From Antennarius striatus (Eukaryota; Chordata; Actinopteri; Lophiiformes; Antennariidae): a stretch of 64,000 nucleotides of DNA. Numbering within the stretch: position 1 is the first letter of the stretch; every line of letters begins with the position of its first letter. The notes below the pieces were generated by a model, which did no database searches, was not told the DNA's origin, and saw only the letters and a list, made by a program, of their open reading frames with translations. The position numbers were made by a program, and so were the translations under genes. The DNA lies in NCBI RefSeq assembly GCF_040054535.1, contig NC_090793.1, positions 19,742,001-19,806,000 of the forward strand, written 5' to 3'. Shown here in pieces: positions 26,126-37,961 of the stretch.

Positions 26126-29100
26126 AATTATAATTTACCGAGGGAAATTTAGTATGTTATCTGCTTACAGTAAATACATAAATACACATAATAGTTACAC
26201 AACACCGACAATGAAGTCAAAAAGCATAAAAAAGCATTAAAAAACATAAAAAAGCAGTTAAAGCATGAATGTTATTGACCAGTTGTATAATTTAGAGACT
26301 GTAGAAGCCGCTAAATGTGGCCTTATGTGCCGCATTTGGAAAATTTACTTTAAACATGTTTTATTGAACTTTTTAAACATTTTTTATTTGACTTGGTTCA
26401 TGCAAACAGCTGATCAATCATATATTATAATAATAAACCTGATAATCAATGCTATAGTTTGTCCCCAACTAGTCCTTCTCACCTCACCTCCCCTCGTCCC
26501 TGACTGACATCTGAATCCTAGAACTCTACTTATGAAACTCAGTCATTTTGCCTTTTAGTTTTCAATTTAAATAAGTCCTCACCATGGGGGGGCAGTTCTG
26601 GGGCTTGTGGGGGGGTGCAGCACGACGAATTACCCCTGGAGTCACGCCTAAAACACTCACACCATCAACTGTCTCTGAAAGGGAGGTTTTTGCTTTCAGT
26701 TCGGCCGCAGCCAATCAGCTGTCTCCTCCTCTCTGTCTCCGTCCGAGTTCACTGTCTCCACGCGACCCGACCAGCCAATGGGAGGGCGAGAACCAGCCAC
26801 GCGCTGGCCAATCAAAGCGCAGTTGCTATGTCGGAGGCAGAATCGATAAGGGAGGGCTTTTTTTTTCCTCCTTTTTTTTTTACTAGCTCGGATTATAGCT
26901 GGTTTATAGCTTGTGGCTGCTGCCAAACGTTATGTAGGCTACAAACGGACAGTTTAAAGTGAAATATTCTGAAAAACGTATTTTTTATGTGTGTTTACAT
27001 TTAATAAAAAACTAAAGTTCACAGGTTCATCCCCATCTGAGCTGTAAAGGCCACACAAACGACTCTCTTTTAAAGTCCGTACAAGTGATTTTCAATTTTG
27101 TGTTGCGTAAAATAAATTCTGCCAAACAAAACTTTTATCAGATATTTCCTAAAATCATTTTGCACTCATTACTTATTTTCTTCAGGTGTCCAGATCAGAG
27201 GAACAGGATGGGATGAGAGGTGACTCTTACAAGAGGATAACATCACTGTTAGCAAACTATTCAGGAGAAATGCCAATCCAAATCCACACCAAATCAGATT
27301 TGCCAGTGGCAGCTTAAGGTTGGAAGACGATCGCACCTCCTTGAGGCAGGTACAGCAGGACCGAGCTCGAAAATATTGACTTTACTTTTAAATAACTGCC
27401 CATTGATTCCATTTTTTACTCCCAATTCCACTTGATGAGCTACATCTTTTTTTTTTTAAAAAAGTCCCTCATTTGACAAATGTAGGACGTCAGGATCCCT
27501 GGAGTTCTCGGGACAATCTCATTGTAGGAGTTCAGAGCTCAAGACAAGAAAAAAAAAGAAAACAGGCACATGGCCAGCAAACCAATATGGTACGGAACTA
27601 GCAGCCAACGGCTCTGGTGCAGATGGCAGCAAGACTTCAGGGTTCAAATCTAAATCTGAAAGCATAATACTCTGTACACGGTAGGTGTCGGAGTCGGCTG
27701 AGGTGAGAAACCTTTTAGGCTCAAGTCCTGTCAGATGAGGACACTGTATAATCCCTAAAATAACGACAAATATCAAGAAAATATCATATTTGCAGCTAAA
27801 ATTGACTCAGTATACTAAGTCAATTTATTATACAAAGTTGATTCAGCAATTTTAGTGCACTAAATTACACTTAATTGTAATTTAGGTTAAATATACTATA
27901 CGTATACAGAGCTTTTGCAATTCAAGCAATTTTGCAAGAGGACATAAATAATCAGAATAAAACTCCTAAAACAAAGGTGCATTATCTGCTATTAAAATTG
28001 TGAACTCTTCTCCGACAAGAAGCTATTATTTTCATCTTGTTATGTTTTGGGTTTTTTGTCCCAGTGATTCCAACGTTAAGACAGAGAACCTAGCCGTGAT
28101 GTAAAAATCAGACATACACTTTGTTTTAAAGAAATACCTGAGCACCTTCCTTAGGATAAGAGATTCTACTAATTCTACTAAATTCTGCTCTCTTTTTTCT
28201 ATCACTACAATGAAAAGACAACTCATTTCATTAAAATGATTATTAGTTTAATAGCAAGGCAAAATATGGCCTAACAACGAAAAGGTTTGGGTACCACAGC
28301 CATGTCAAACAAACCCAAAAGCATTATCACTCTCTGAAAAGAAAAAAAAAAGTCTGTGTCAATGCATTCAAATCCATTTTAGCGCCTCGCCTACTTATCA
28401 AAACCTGTTCTACAAGAGACACCTGCCCAGGCAACAGCATAAAGAACAAAAGCCAATGAAAAAAAAAAACTTTCATAAGAGATAAATTCAACAAACATGA
28501 CCTAAAAAGGTCGAACTAAAGAGTTTAGCAGAGGCATGTTTTGTTCTTGAGGTAATGAAGTCAGCGTCGATCATCTATTCACTAAAAGGCTGTTGTCACG
28601 CTTCAGCGAAGCTCTTGAATCACTGAACAGCACTGATAACTCACTACTGCTAAAAATACTTCTTGTAATCCAGGCCTTGTGTGGACAGTGACTATTACCA
28701 TGCCAATTGAAGTAAAAATGTCTCAGAAAGTGAAGAAAAAAACATTTTTTCTTGTTTTCTTATCTCTTAGGCCCATTAAGAATTTTTGATCAACATTTAA
28801 ATGGAAAATTATTTCAATACAAGTTAAATAGTTTTTGTCAGGGAGGATCTTTACTCCATTTCAACCGCGGAAACCTTTTGGCGACCTTTTTGTATGTTAG
28901 GACAAACATTTCACTGCAAAGAAAATGAATATTACTCTTGACAAAATGTGTCTTTATATTTTAATAATGTTTTTCGCAGCTGACTTGGTCCACAGGCTGA
29001 GGCTGGCCTGCTATTAAATTAACACAAGATATTTTAAACAGTTAATTTACTAGCCTGACATAATTGTCGTGAATGTGGGGAAACAGGATACATTGATGAA

Positions 29101-29600
29101 TTAACATCATGGGAACTCAACAAGTTCAGGTTGATCAGATCGGCACTGATCTACCTTTGAGTTTTAATTGGCTAATCTTGGTGCCGCCACATATTTTCTA
29201 ATGCAACATTGGCTGCGTTAATCCATGTGACACATTGAAATAGCAGGAAAAACAAGTCAAGTGACAGTTACAAAGTCCTGTAACTGTCACCGATGTTTGT
29301 TCACCTCTATTCAATGGATCAGATATATCCGATGGGCCAAAACAGTACAAATGTTCTGTATGTTACAAGCTTTCAACATAATATTTAAACTAAATTTAAT
29401 CCAAAATACTGATTATATGATACTGGACAAAACCCACTGGATTGGAGACATGGCCTTCACTGGAAGGGGCTGCAACTAACACAGCTGGGGATAAATACAC
29501 TTGAAATTACAATTCTGATGGGGGAGGTTTTGACTTGCTATAAATACAAAAGTAATTCACATGCTAGGTTTTTGTGGCTGGTTAAGGAGTATTTTTTTTA
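26126..29600. other. intergenic region upstream of ipp
   Basis: AT-rich, largely single-copy sequence; no exons recognised. A GC-richer stretch at about 26700-26850 contains paired CCAAT-type boxes (GCCAATCAG, GCCAATGGG, GGCCAATCAA) but no gene was found beside it. Confidence 0.35.
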
Positions 29601-29610
29601 GGATTTTGTC

Positions 29611-30016
29611 CTTAGGCAACACTGCCATCTGGCGGGTTTTTTTAGTCACGACAAATCTGTGACTAATTAATTTTTAAATTATTTTTTATTCATGGATTTA
29701 AAAAAAAGTAAAATAAGAAATAATGCAGGTACAATAATAATTTTACAAAATGCGTTTGTGGAACAAGTCTTTTTTCTCCACAGAAATTAACTACGACACA
29801 TATTTTTTTTTAAAGTTATTGGTTATCGGTTAGTCAAGACTGATGATTTACCAGTGAGACTGGTGCTATCGATCCCCGAAAACGGGATTGACAGCTTGCG
29901 ATGCAGCGGTTCCCTGCATCCATATGAGTGAAATAACGGGTCACAGGCAGCGAGAACGAGCCGGATCTTCACATTTATTCCGTGTGTGTTCTTCTCTGAG
30001 TCGACACGGTGAAGTT
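29611..30016 (+). repeat. tandem segmental duplication, copy 1
   Basis: About 406 bp aligned with 30051-30457 at an offset of 440-441 bp. Shared blocks include GGCAACACTGCCATCTGGCG, TTTTACAAAATGCGTTTGTG, GATTGACAGCTTGCGATGCA and GATCTTCACATTTATTCCGT. Differences are scattered substitutions and small length changes in A/T runs. Confidence 0.9.
29622..29635 (-). promoter_or_regulatory. CTCF-like motif in duplication copy 1
   Basis: The minus strand reads CCGCCAGATGGCAG, one mismatch from CCASYAGRKGGCRS. Confidence 0.35.
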
Positions 30017-30050
30017 GCTATTTATAACGCTATTTGTTTAGCTTTTTGTT

Positions 30051-30457
30051 CTAAGGCAACACTGCCATCTGGCGGGTTTTGTGACGACATATCTGGTACT
30101 TTTTTTATTTATTAATTTGTAGATTTTTAAAAAAGTAAAATAAAAAATAAGGCAGTGACAATAATAATTTTACAAAATGCGTTTGTGTAATAACAACTGT
30201 TGTTTCTCCACGGAAGTTAATTACGACACACTTTTTTTTTTTTTAAAAAAAGGTTATCGGTTATTGTTTAGTCGTGACTGGTGATTTACCAGCCAGACTG
30301 GTGCTGTCGATCCCCGACAACAGGATTGACAGCTTGCGATGCAGCGGAAGTTCCCTGCATCCATATGAGTGGAATAACGGGTGAGAAGCAGTGAAAACGA
30401 GCCGGATCTTCACATTTATTCCGTGTGTGGTCTTCTCTGAGTCGACACGGTGAAGTT
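30051..30457 (+). promoter_or_regulatory. tandem segmental duplication, copy 2; probable ipp promoter region
   Basis: Second copy of the duplicated unit. It directly precedes a likely non-coding first exon of ipp that would end at the donor GCTCCG/GTGAGAC near 30563. The unit contains a CTCF-like site and GC-richer sequence at its 3' end. That it acts as promoter is inferred from position. Confidence 0.5.
30062..30075 (-). promoter_or_regulatory. CTCF-like motif in duplication copy 2
   Basis: Identical to the motif in copy 1 (CCGCCAGATGGCAG on the minus strand), kept unchanged although surrounding bases differ between copies. Confidence 0.35.
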
Positions 30458-30903
30458 CGGCTCGGCAGTGAAGCTGTCCGCTTCGGTTTGGAGGTTGTTT
30501 TCGTCAGTATGAGGAGCGCTTCCACCCCGGCTCCGGCTAACCTACCTGGCTAGCGGCTGCTCCGGTGAGACCAGCAAGACAGTCGCTGTTTTCTCTCTAT
30601 TTTCCTTTCGTCATTTGTATTTTCTGACCTAAATTTGCTTGGATTATTTATTTCCAAACGTTGAATCGAATTAGTTACTCTGTGTGTTCTTAATTTAATG
30701 AATCGAGCCAAAAAAGCCCAACAAGCGGACCCACAGTCAGACTGTTCTCTTGTTTAAAGTGACAGAAATGATTAATCAATCATTATAATATTGCATAATC
30801 AATCAGGTAATCGAAGCAGGTGTATCATTGCTCTCTGAACAGAGAGGGTCTTGAAGACACTTGGATCACCTGTGGAGTTGGAGTCTGACCTCTACCTGCT
30901 GCC

Positions 30904-33591
30904 ATGACCTCCACCTCTGAGTCTACGTCCACCTTCTCCGGTGCCGCTGTCTCCATGACGATGCAGGCCTCCGAGCAGACCACGCTGACGGCGGACCACC
31001 ACGCCAGACTCATCCTGGCTCGGATGAACAAGATGCGTCTCCACGCCAACTTCTGCGACGTGGGGTTAAAGGTCGGTGGGAAGGTCTTCAGGGTCCACCG
31101 GCTGGTGCTGGCCGCCAGCAGCCCGTACTTCTCCGCCCTGTTTTCTGTGGGCATGAGCGAGGCGAGCAAAGACGAGGTGCAGATCCTGGGAGTGGACACG
31201 GAGGTGTTTGAGGCTCTGCTGGACTTCATCTACACAGGTCAGCATCAGAGGCGATGCATCCATCCACAGTGGAATCTGTGTGATCTTCTGCTTTCCTTCT
31301 TGCGCCCCCTCCCCCAGGTGTGATCAGCGTGACGGTGGAGAACGTCCAGGAGCTGATGGTGACGGCGGACATGCTCCAGCTGAACGAAGTGGTGTCCATC
31401 TGCGGAGAGTTCCTCAAGGGCCACATGGACCTGTCCAACTGTGTGGGCATCTTCCAGCTGCTGGAGCAGATCGCCTGCATGGACATGCTGGAGTTCACTG
31501 AGAACTACATCCAAGTTCACTTCCTAGAGGTGCGTCACGTTGTTAGACTGATCCAATGCGATCAGGGCTGCGTGTGACTGAAGTTTCTCTCCTTCAGGTG
31601 TGCGTCACGGATGAATTCAAGGGGCTGGAGAAGGATCAGCTGGTCAGGCTGCTGAGAAGCGAGGAGCTGAGGATTGAGGATGAGTACCAGGTCTTCACCG
31701 CCGCCATGGATTGGGTCCTCCAAGACGTGGCCAAGAGGAAAAAACACATCGTGGAGGTGTTGGAACCGGTCCGCTTCCCTCTGCTGTCTCCGCAGAGATT
31801 GTTCAAGTACATAGAGGGTAAGAAAACAACCCCCCCGTCTTGTTTTTTGTTCACAAAATTCAGGTGTAAATAACCTTCTCAATGTTTCTGTGAAGACATT
31901 ACCGACTTCAGCCTGCGGGTGGCGCTGCAGACTCTCCTGAAGGAATACACAGAAGTCACAAAGTCTCCCCAGAAGAAGAAGATGCAGCTGCAGCCGGATA
32001 AGATACGACCCCGAACGAAAGCCAGGAAGTACCTCTACGCCATAGGTGTGACATCACCTGATGATGTAAGCGAGACGTTTTCAGAGACGCCGTTTAATCC
32101 CGGTTGTGTCCCTCCTTCTCCCCCCACCCTATCAGGAGGCTACACCCGGCTCCACGGGGGCCGCTGGAGCGACAGCCGAGCGTTGTGCTGCGTGGAGCGC
32201 TTCGACACCTTCAACCAGTACTGGACCACGGCGTCGTCGCTGCACCGCGCCCGCAGCGGGCTGGGCGTGGCCGTGCTGGAGGGGATGATCTACGTGGTGG
32301 GAGGTGGGACGTCTCAGGTGGTTCGTGATCAACAGATCTGAACAGCGGGGGATCATTTAGTGTTTTTTATTCCCATCAGGGGAGAAAGACTCGATGATCT
32401 TCGACAGCACTGAGCGGTACGACCCCGTGACCAAGCAGTGGGGGCCCGTGGCGTCCCTCAACTTCCCTCGCTGTGGAGTCGGGGTCTGCTCCTGCCATGG
32501 AGCGCTTTACGCTCTTGGTGAATGCCACAGAAACACGAGCATTATGGGAAAAAAAATACATCCAGTATAAACAGACACGTCAAAATCACACTTGGTTCTA
32601 CTAATTCTACTAGGATTAAAAACACTTTTAAGCTGCAGCATAAATTTCCCACCTTTTAATGACTGAAAGCTAATATTTTGACGCTGCTGCTGTATTTATT
32701 TATATTCCTTTGGCTCCTTCAGGCGGTTGGATTGGCTCTGAGATCGGGAAGACGATGGAGCGGTACGACCCCGAGGAGAACAGGTGGGAGGTGATCGGCA
32801 CCATGGCGGTTCCTCGCTACTACTTTGGCTGCTGTGAGCTACACGGTGTGTGTTCTCCCCCCATTTTGTTCTGAAATAAACGCGTATAATCCAGTCGCTA
32901 ACACACACAGTCATGACAGATTATTTCTTAACAGCTCTGAACTCTTCTCAGGGTTGATTTACGTGATCGGGGGGATCAGCGATGAAGGGATCGAGCTGCG
33001 TTCGGCCGAGTCGTTCGACCCCATCGCCCACCGGTGGAGATCTCTGCCCGTCATGACCACCAGCCGGGCGTACGTGGGCGTGGCCTGTCTGAAAAACTGT
33101 ATCTATGCTGTCGGCGGCTGGAATGAGGCGCTGGGAGCGCTGCAGACGGTGGAGAAGTACTGTCCTGAAGAGGTAACCTGGAGGGAATCTCACTGACAGC
33201 TGTCTTTTCTTTCTTTTTTAATACTTATATAGTATTTTCCGCACTATAAGGTGCACCTAAAAGCCTTTAATTTTCTCAAAAACCGACAGTGCGCCTTATA
33301 ATCCAGTGTGCGTAAAATCCTGTATGTATTTCGTGTCCTAACTTCTCCTCTTTGTTTTCTCCGCAGGAGAAATGGACCGAAGTCGCCTCGATGTCTAAAG
33401 CTCGCGCCGGCGTGTCGGTGTCGGCGGTGAACGGGCTGCTTTACGCCGTGGGGGGCAGGTTCGCCAGCAGAGACTTCTCCGCCCCGGTCACGGTGGACTC
33501 GGTGGAAATCTATGACCCCCACCTGGACATCTGGACTGAAGTGGGAAACATCATCACCAGCCGGTGCGACGGCGGCCTGGCGGTGCTCTGA
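30904..33591 (+). CDS. ipp: actin-binding BTB-kelch protein IPP
   Basis: Nine coding exons: 30904-31237, 31318-31529, 31598-31817, 31896-32045, 32136-32303, 32380-32517, 32723-32845, 32952-33172, 33367-33591; 596 aa (human about 584). A BTB domain (FCDVGLKV, HRLVLAASSPYFSALFSVGM) is followed by a BACK domain (FLKGHMDLSNCVGIFQ, YIQVHFLEV) and kelch repeats with GG pairs (AIGGYTRLHGGRWSDSRAL, VVGGEKDSMIF, ALGGWIGSEIG, VIGGISDEGIELRS, AVGGWNEALGAL, AVGGRFASRDF). The C-terminus GNIITSRCDGGLAVL matches human IPP almost exactly. IPP binds actin and, like other BTB-kelch proteins, may act as a cullin-3 substrate adaptor; the latter is a family inference. An acceptor at about 30842 and a donor near 30563 suggest non-coding 5' exon sequence. 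Confidence 0.96.
33233..33330 (+). mobile_element. MITE-like fragment in ipp intron 8
   Basis: Starts TATTTTCCGCACTATAAGG, the terminal repeat of the element at 8461, and ends with AGTGCGCCTTATAATCCAGT. It fills much of the intron between the exons ending at 33172 and starting at 33367. Confidence 0.7.
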
Positions 33592-34171
33592 TGGATCGAT
33601 GTCGGTGGAACTTCACAGGAGGGTGGAGCAAAGATCCAGATGAAAGGAACTCGACCGGGAGGTTTTCCCACTTTTTGAACATTTCAGTTTAGGGTTGTGA
33701 TAATTACTTTTAAATGGAAAGAGAAGAAGAGTCACGCAACTGATGAATGATTCAGACGTGGTTTCAGAGAAAGGAAAAGGAATCGTTTTTATCTTTCAGA
33801 AGTTTTTCCATCAAACATGAATGTGGTGTTGCATTTATTTGTGTTTGTTTATTTATTTGTTTATTATGGGGCTCAGTTCTCTGATTGGTGACCCAGTCGA
33901 ACACCTGTTACAGGTTTTTATTTAGTCTCCATATTGAAAGTTTGACAATTTCCCATCTTTCCCAACCGACTGTGAGCATGAATGATGTTATCATTTAGCT
34001 CGATGACCCGCCAGCATGGGACTGATTGGTGACTCTGTGGGGGCCCCAACAACCACAGAGGAGGAGAGCGGCCCCTGATTGGCTGAGGGCTCTTGTGGCT
34101 CGTAGCTTGTCATTAGCATTAGCACAAAGTCTCTGCAGTGTCGTTTTACTGACAAGAATTTTTACTCTTTG

Positions 34172-34177
34172 AATAAA
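34172..34177 (+). terminator. candidate polyadenylation signal of ipp
   Basis: AATAAA about 580 bp after the ipp stop codon. It precedes the convergent tmem69 end. Other A/T-rich variants exist nearby, so the choice is tentative. Confidence 0.35.
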
Positions 34178-34689
34178 AATAACACAGGAGGTGTTGAACG
34201 CCGTCGACAATTTAAACGTGTTGTTTGGATCCATCTAATAACACGATTGGATAATGATTTGTTATTAATTGCTACTCAGCCACTTAGCACGTTGCCGTTC
34301 AGATGATAATAATGTGTTTTGCTCTTATGAAAAAAGTTGGTTGAATTAATTGTGGAATGTTGAATTTTCCCTGTCACCTGCAGGAGGAAACATATTAGAG
34401 TGGAGGGGCGGAGCTATTATGTCACTTCCTGTTGGGGAAAAACAACTTATTTACAGCGACTAGAGGATGGATGCGTTCTGTTGGAGGATTTAAACACCTC
34501 TTCGCTCAGAATACTTTACAGACGTTCACTTTCCTCCTGTGTATTGTGAAATTTTTTGGTAATTTTCACTGGATTATTTCTGTAGATGATGATGTGAATA
34601 CTGGTGTCTATTAACTATTTATGTAGGACCAAGCAAACAGAATTCTATCATTTCATTCATCAGTGGCTCCTGAAATCGCTGAAACATCT

Positions 34690-34695
34690 TTTATT
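34690..34695 (-). terminator. candidate polyadenylation signal of tmem69
   Basis: AATAAA on the minus strand about 350 bp downstream of the tmem69 stop codon. Confidence 0.45.
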
Positions 34696-35040
34696 AAAAA
34701 CAGACATGACTGAAAAATAACTGCATCTTCCCTTAACCTCCGTTATTTCTTCTTAATCAAAAATATGAACAGTATGACATTTTTCTTGGTTATTTTACAC
34801 ATTTTTGAGAGTAGTCCATGCTGGATTTAAAAATTAACTTGCACTCGACACACACCTTCTACTCCAATGGATGACTGACTTGTTGTATAAAGGTGTGTTA
34901 GGATTAACAAAATTCATCTTTGCCCAGATCCACCCTTTATAAAGCATCACACAAGTTTCTCCATGACAAACGGTTACAGAGGAGAATTCCCACACAGCAT
35001 AAATAAGTGAAGTCCAGTGAAATGCACAAGTCATTTGGAG

Positions 35041-35886
35041 TCACTTCTTAATCTCACTGATATTCTGCTCAAGGCAATATTTCTTAATTATCAGAGTAGC
35101 CACCAGCGAGAAGGTGGCAACCAGAGTGAGGATAGTTCTCATGGCTTTGAACCAGGGGGGGTAACCTGGCAGTAACGTCAGGTCGTAGTGCAGAGTGAGA
35201 CCCAGTCCCATAATAACCAGCAGGGCGCCCTCCACCACGTTGTCCCTGCAGAGCAGAGCCATCCAGGCCAGGAGGGACGGCACCACACTGTTACCCAAGT
35301 TCATCCAGTCGGGCTGAGCCGGGCTACCAGCGGGGAGGGCAAACCCCCACCAAGCTCCCCCGAGGAAGGAGACGATAGACGCGCCGTAAACCATTTGAGC
35401 AAAAACCACTTCAGGGTAGAAGGATTGTGTCGCAGCCATGAAGGTGGGGGCTGACAGGAATGGGATGAGTCCTGAGAGTCCAAGGATTATTGCAGGTTTG
35501 GGGGCCTGGGTGAGCGCCCCCAAACTGAACTTCCCTTTGCTGGCGGCTCTGTCCGTGGTTCCTTGTGAGTCCCCGTGGCAGAGGCGTGAGGCAGGACTGA
35601 TGGTCCATCTGTGGGTGGACGTGGGTCTGGATTGCTTCAGCGCTGAGGAGGCGTGAGCGTCAAACCGCAGCTGGAAGCTGCTGAAGTAGCCTCGTGCTCC
35701 TGTTTGCTGAACACATCTCCATTTTGGAACCTGAGAACATTAAAATTAGAACGGTTTAATCAATAAGTGTGGTTTTGTAATGCTGGGACACAACAAAACA
35801 GTCTTAATTAGAAAGCAAGTGGTATTGATCAGTGTTTATAGACTCACCCCGGAAACCAGGTGCCTCACGGATGAAAATCTAATCAT
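35041..35886 (-). CDS. tmem69: transmembrane protein 69 (TMEM69)
   Basis: Two coding exons: 35886-35848 (MIRFSSVRHLVSG, donor GTGAGT) and 35730-35041; 242 aa, close to human TMEM69 at about 247. Hallmarks are APKPAIILGLSGLIPF, AQMVYGASIVSFLGGAWWGF, FALPAGSPAQPDWMNL and PGYPPWFKAMRTILTLVATF, matching human TQMAYGASFLSFLGGIRWGF and PHYPNWFKALRIVVTLLATF. About five hydrophobic segments lie in the C-terminal two thirds. The first 90 residues are basic, serine-rich and poor in acidic residues, as in a mitochondrial presequence (inference). The molecular function of the DUF3429-type family is not established. It is convergent with ipp. Confidence 0.93.
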
Positions 35887-36092
35887 TTTCAATCTGAAAA
35901 AAATTAGCCAATCGTTAATAATAAAGCACTCCTCATAGCAGACAAACTCTGGACTTTTATGAAACACAAAAAACTCTCTCAGAGCAGAGGAACGCTGCAG
36001 CCTGCTCACACATGCGCACTATATTGTTGGCATATTATATATTATATATTGTGTAATTTCCTCTGGGATTAATAAAATATATAGTGTATCTA
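35887..36092. other. tmem69 5' region with LINE-type tail
   Basis: The tmem69 transcription start is probably just upstream of 35886. AATTTCCTCTGGGATTAATA at 36055-36074 followed by AAATA is the tail found in several fish LINEs. Confidence 0.35.
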
Positions 36093-36340
36093 TTAGGTCA
36101 AAGCTATGCACTAGCTTTGACCATAGATCAAATTCTATCTATGTATACCTACCTATGCATAGGTATGCATGGGTAGAATACCTATGCATAGGTATGCTAG
36201 TGCATACCTAAGCACTAGCTTTGATCTATGGTCAAAGCCATGCACTAGCTCTTTACCATAGATCAAAGCTAGTGCATAGGTAGATCAAAGCTAGTGCTCT
36301 TACTGTCATTGATCAAAGCACTTGCTTTGATCTAAGGTGT
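36093..36340. repeat. nested palindrome cluster
   Basis: Repeated GATCAAAGCTAGTGCAT and its reverse complement ATGCACTAGCTTTGATC (with small variants), plus ACCTATGCATAGGT palindromes, occur in both orientations at least six times over about 250 bp. Examples are GGTCAAAGCTATGCACTAGC before TTTGACC at about 36096-36122 and CTAGCTTTGATCTATGGTCA at about 36215. Confidence 0.85.
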
Positions 36341-37928
36341 TACTCACACTGGCCTTCTCCCTCGTCTTTCTGTCTTATCCGTTCAACAAATGTTGGAATT
36401 TGACCTTGACCTAGTTTTTTCGAGGTCAAGGTCATCATCTCATTCTCATCCCCTTTGCTGCCAGAGTGATGAGCTTTTTGTTTCATCTTTCTATCTGCGA
36501 CGGTTACAAAGATAATTGGTGGACGAACGAACGAACGAACACTGACGACGACATCAGCGCCTTGAAGCGGGGTGTAAACAGATGAGCCAATCGTTAGTGA
36601 TAAAACTGCTCACAGGTGACGCACTCTGGACCTTTATCTACTGAGATAAAGGCAACCACCGCTAACGGCTAGCATTCACGCTTATCGTTACACGCCAGTC
36701 TTTCTCAATCTGACGCAAGTATACAATTACAATATGATTTAAACCATAGATGTTGCAATTACCTAAATGTTGTTCTTGATTTGATGTCATTCAATGGTCT
36801 GTAAATGGCACTGGAGGTAATAGGAACAGTCGAAATATATCGTTTTACCAGCTGCTGTGAGGTCGTTTAACTGCTATGTTATCGGTGCTCGATTAAATGC
36901 CTGTCTCCTGATCTTTCAACGCTGAATGAGATTGGTGCCGTTATCGACTAGTTTTCCTGTCACTGACGGAGGAGGTATTAAGTCGCATTCAACACCGGTT
37001 AATGTTAATAAACGTCTTACTCAACAAGGTATGTGTAGTTAACGCTTTAAAACTCCAAATAAAATAATTTTAGGCGTAAACGCGTAGTTCTAATCGATAA
37101 AAAATGTGTATGTAAATGAGTAACTGTTGGATTGAATAGCCGTGAAAACACAGTGGAACCTCGTTTGGCTGCATAATCCTGACGGCTCTTGAACGTCGCA
37201 TTACTGAGGTTGTTCGAATCCCCCAGTGCCAGCGCCAGTGGTAAGCGCTCCGAAAACCCAAACAAACACCAACAGCCGTGTGATTAAAGAAGTGTATAGT
37301 TGCGGAAAAGTATTACAGCGTTAATGTTCGCATGGGATATAAATGAATAATTCTTTACGGATGGCTGACTTGTGCGGGATAAGGTAAGAGCTTACACGGC
37401 AACGTTATCGCCATGAAACAGTGCAAGTTAACTCGCTAGCATTTAGCAATTTGAATGTGTGCTGCCGCTGCTAAGGTAGCCATTTTGAAACTGTGTTTCA
37501 ACGAAGCCATGTCTGTTTACCTCTATTGTATGTTCGCGACAGCTGCTCAAATAAACTGTTATAACCACCGTGAACACAATAAATGCGCTTTTGCGCTGCT
37601 AACCCCCCCAAACATACCAATTAATTTGAACTAGTTGCTAGTTTTCGTTAGCTCTGGTGACGGGCTGAGTAGCGCAAGCTGCTAGCTAACAATTGCTCCA
37701 CTAGCATTAACCTTACTTAAGTGGAAGTAGTTAGCATTCACTAACAATCTCCTAACGTTTCTAAGTAATATGAAGTAGTTATCTAACACCATAGCCGCTG
37801 CGTATATAATTTAATATCGATGCACTGTGATCAATAACAATCGGCTAGCTAGCATCATAAAACGTGCATGTGTGGAATCGATCTGCTGTAGTAACGTGTG
37901 TTTCCAACAGTGTGTAGTGTATTTGATT

Positions 37929-37961
<33 letters not shown>

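Noticed and set aside
35411-35608. 65-codon open frame overlapping tmem69 in another frame
   Set aside because: Shadow of the GC-rich tmem69 exon 2.
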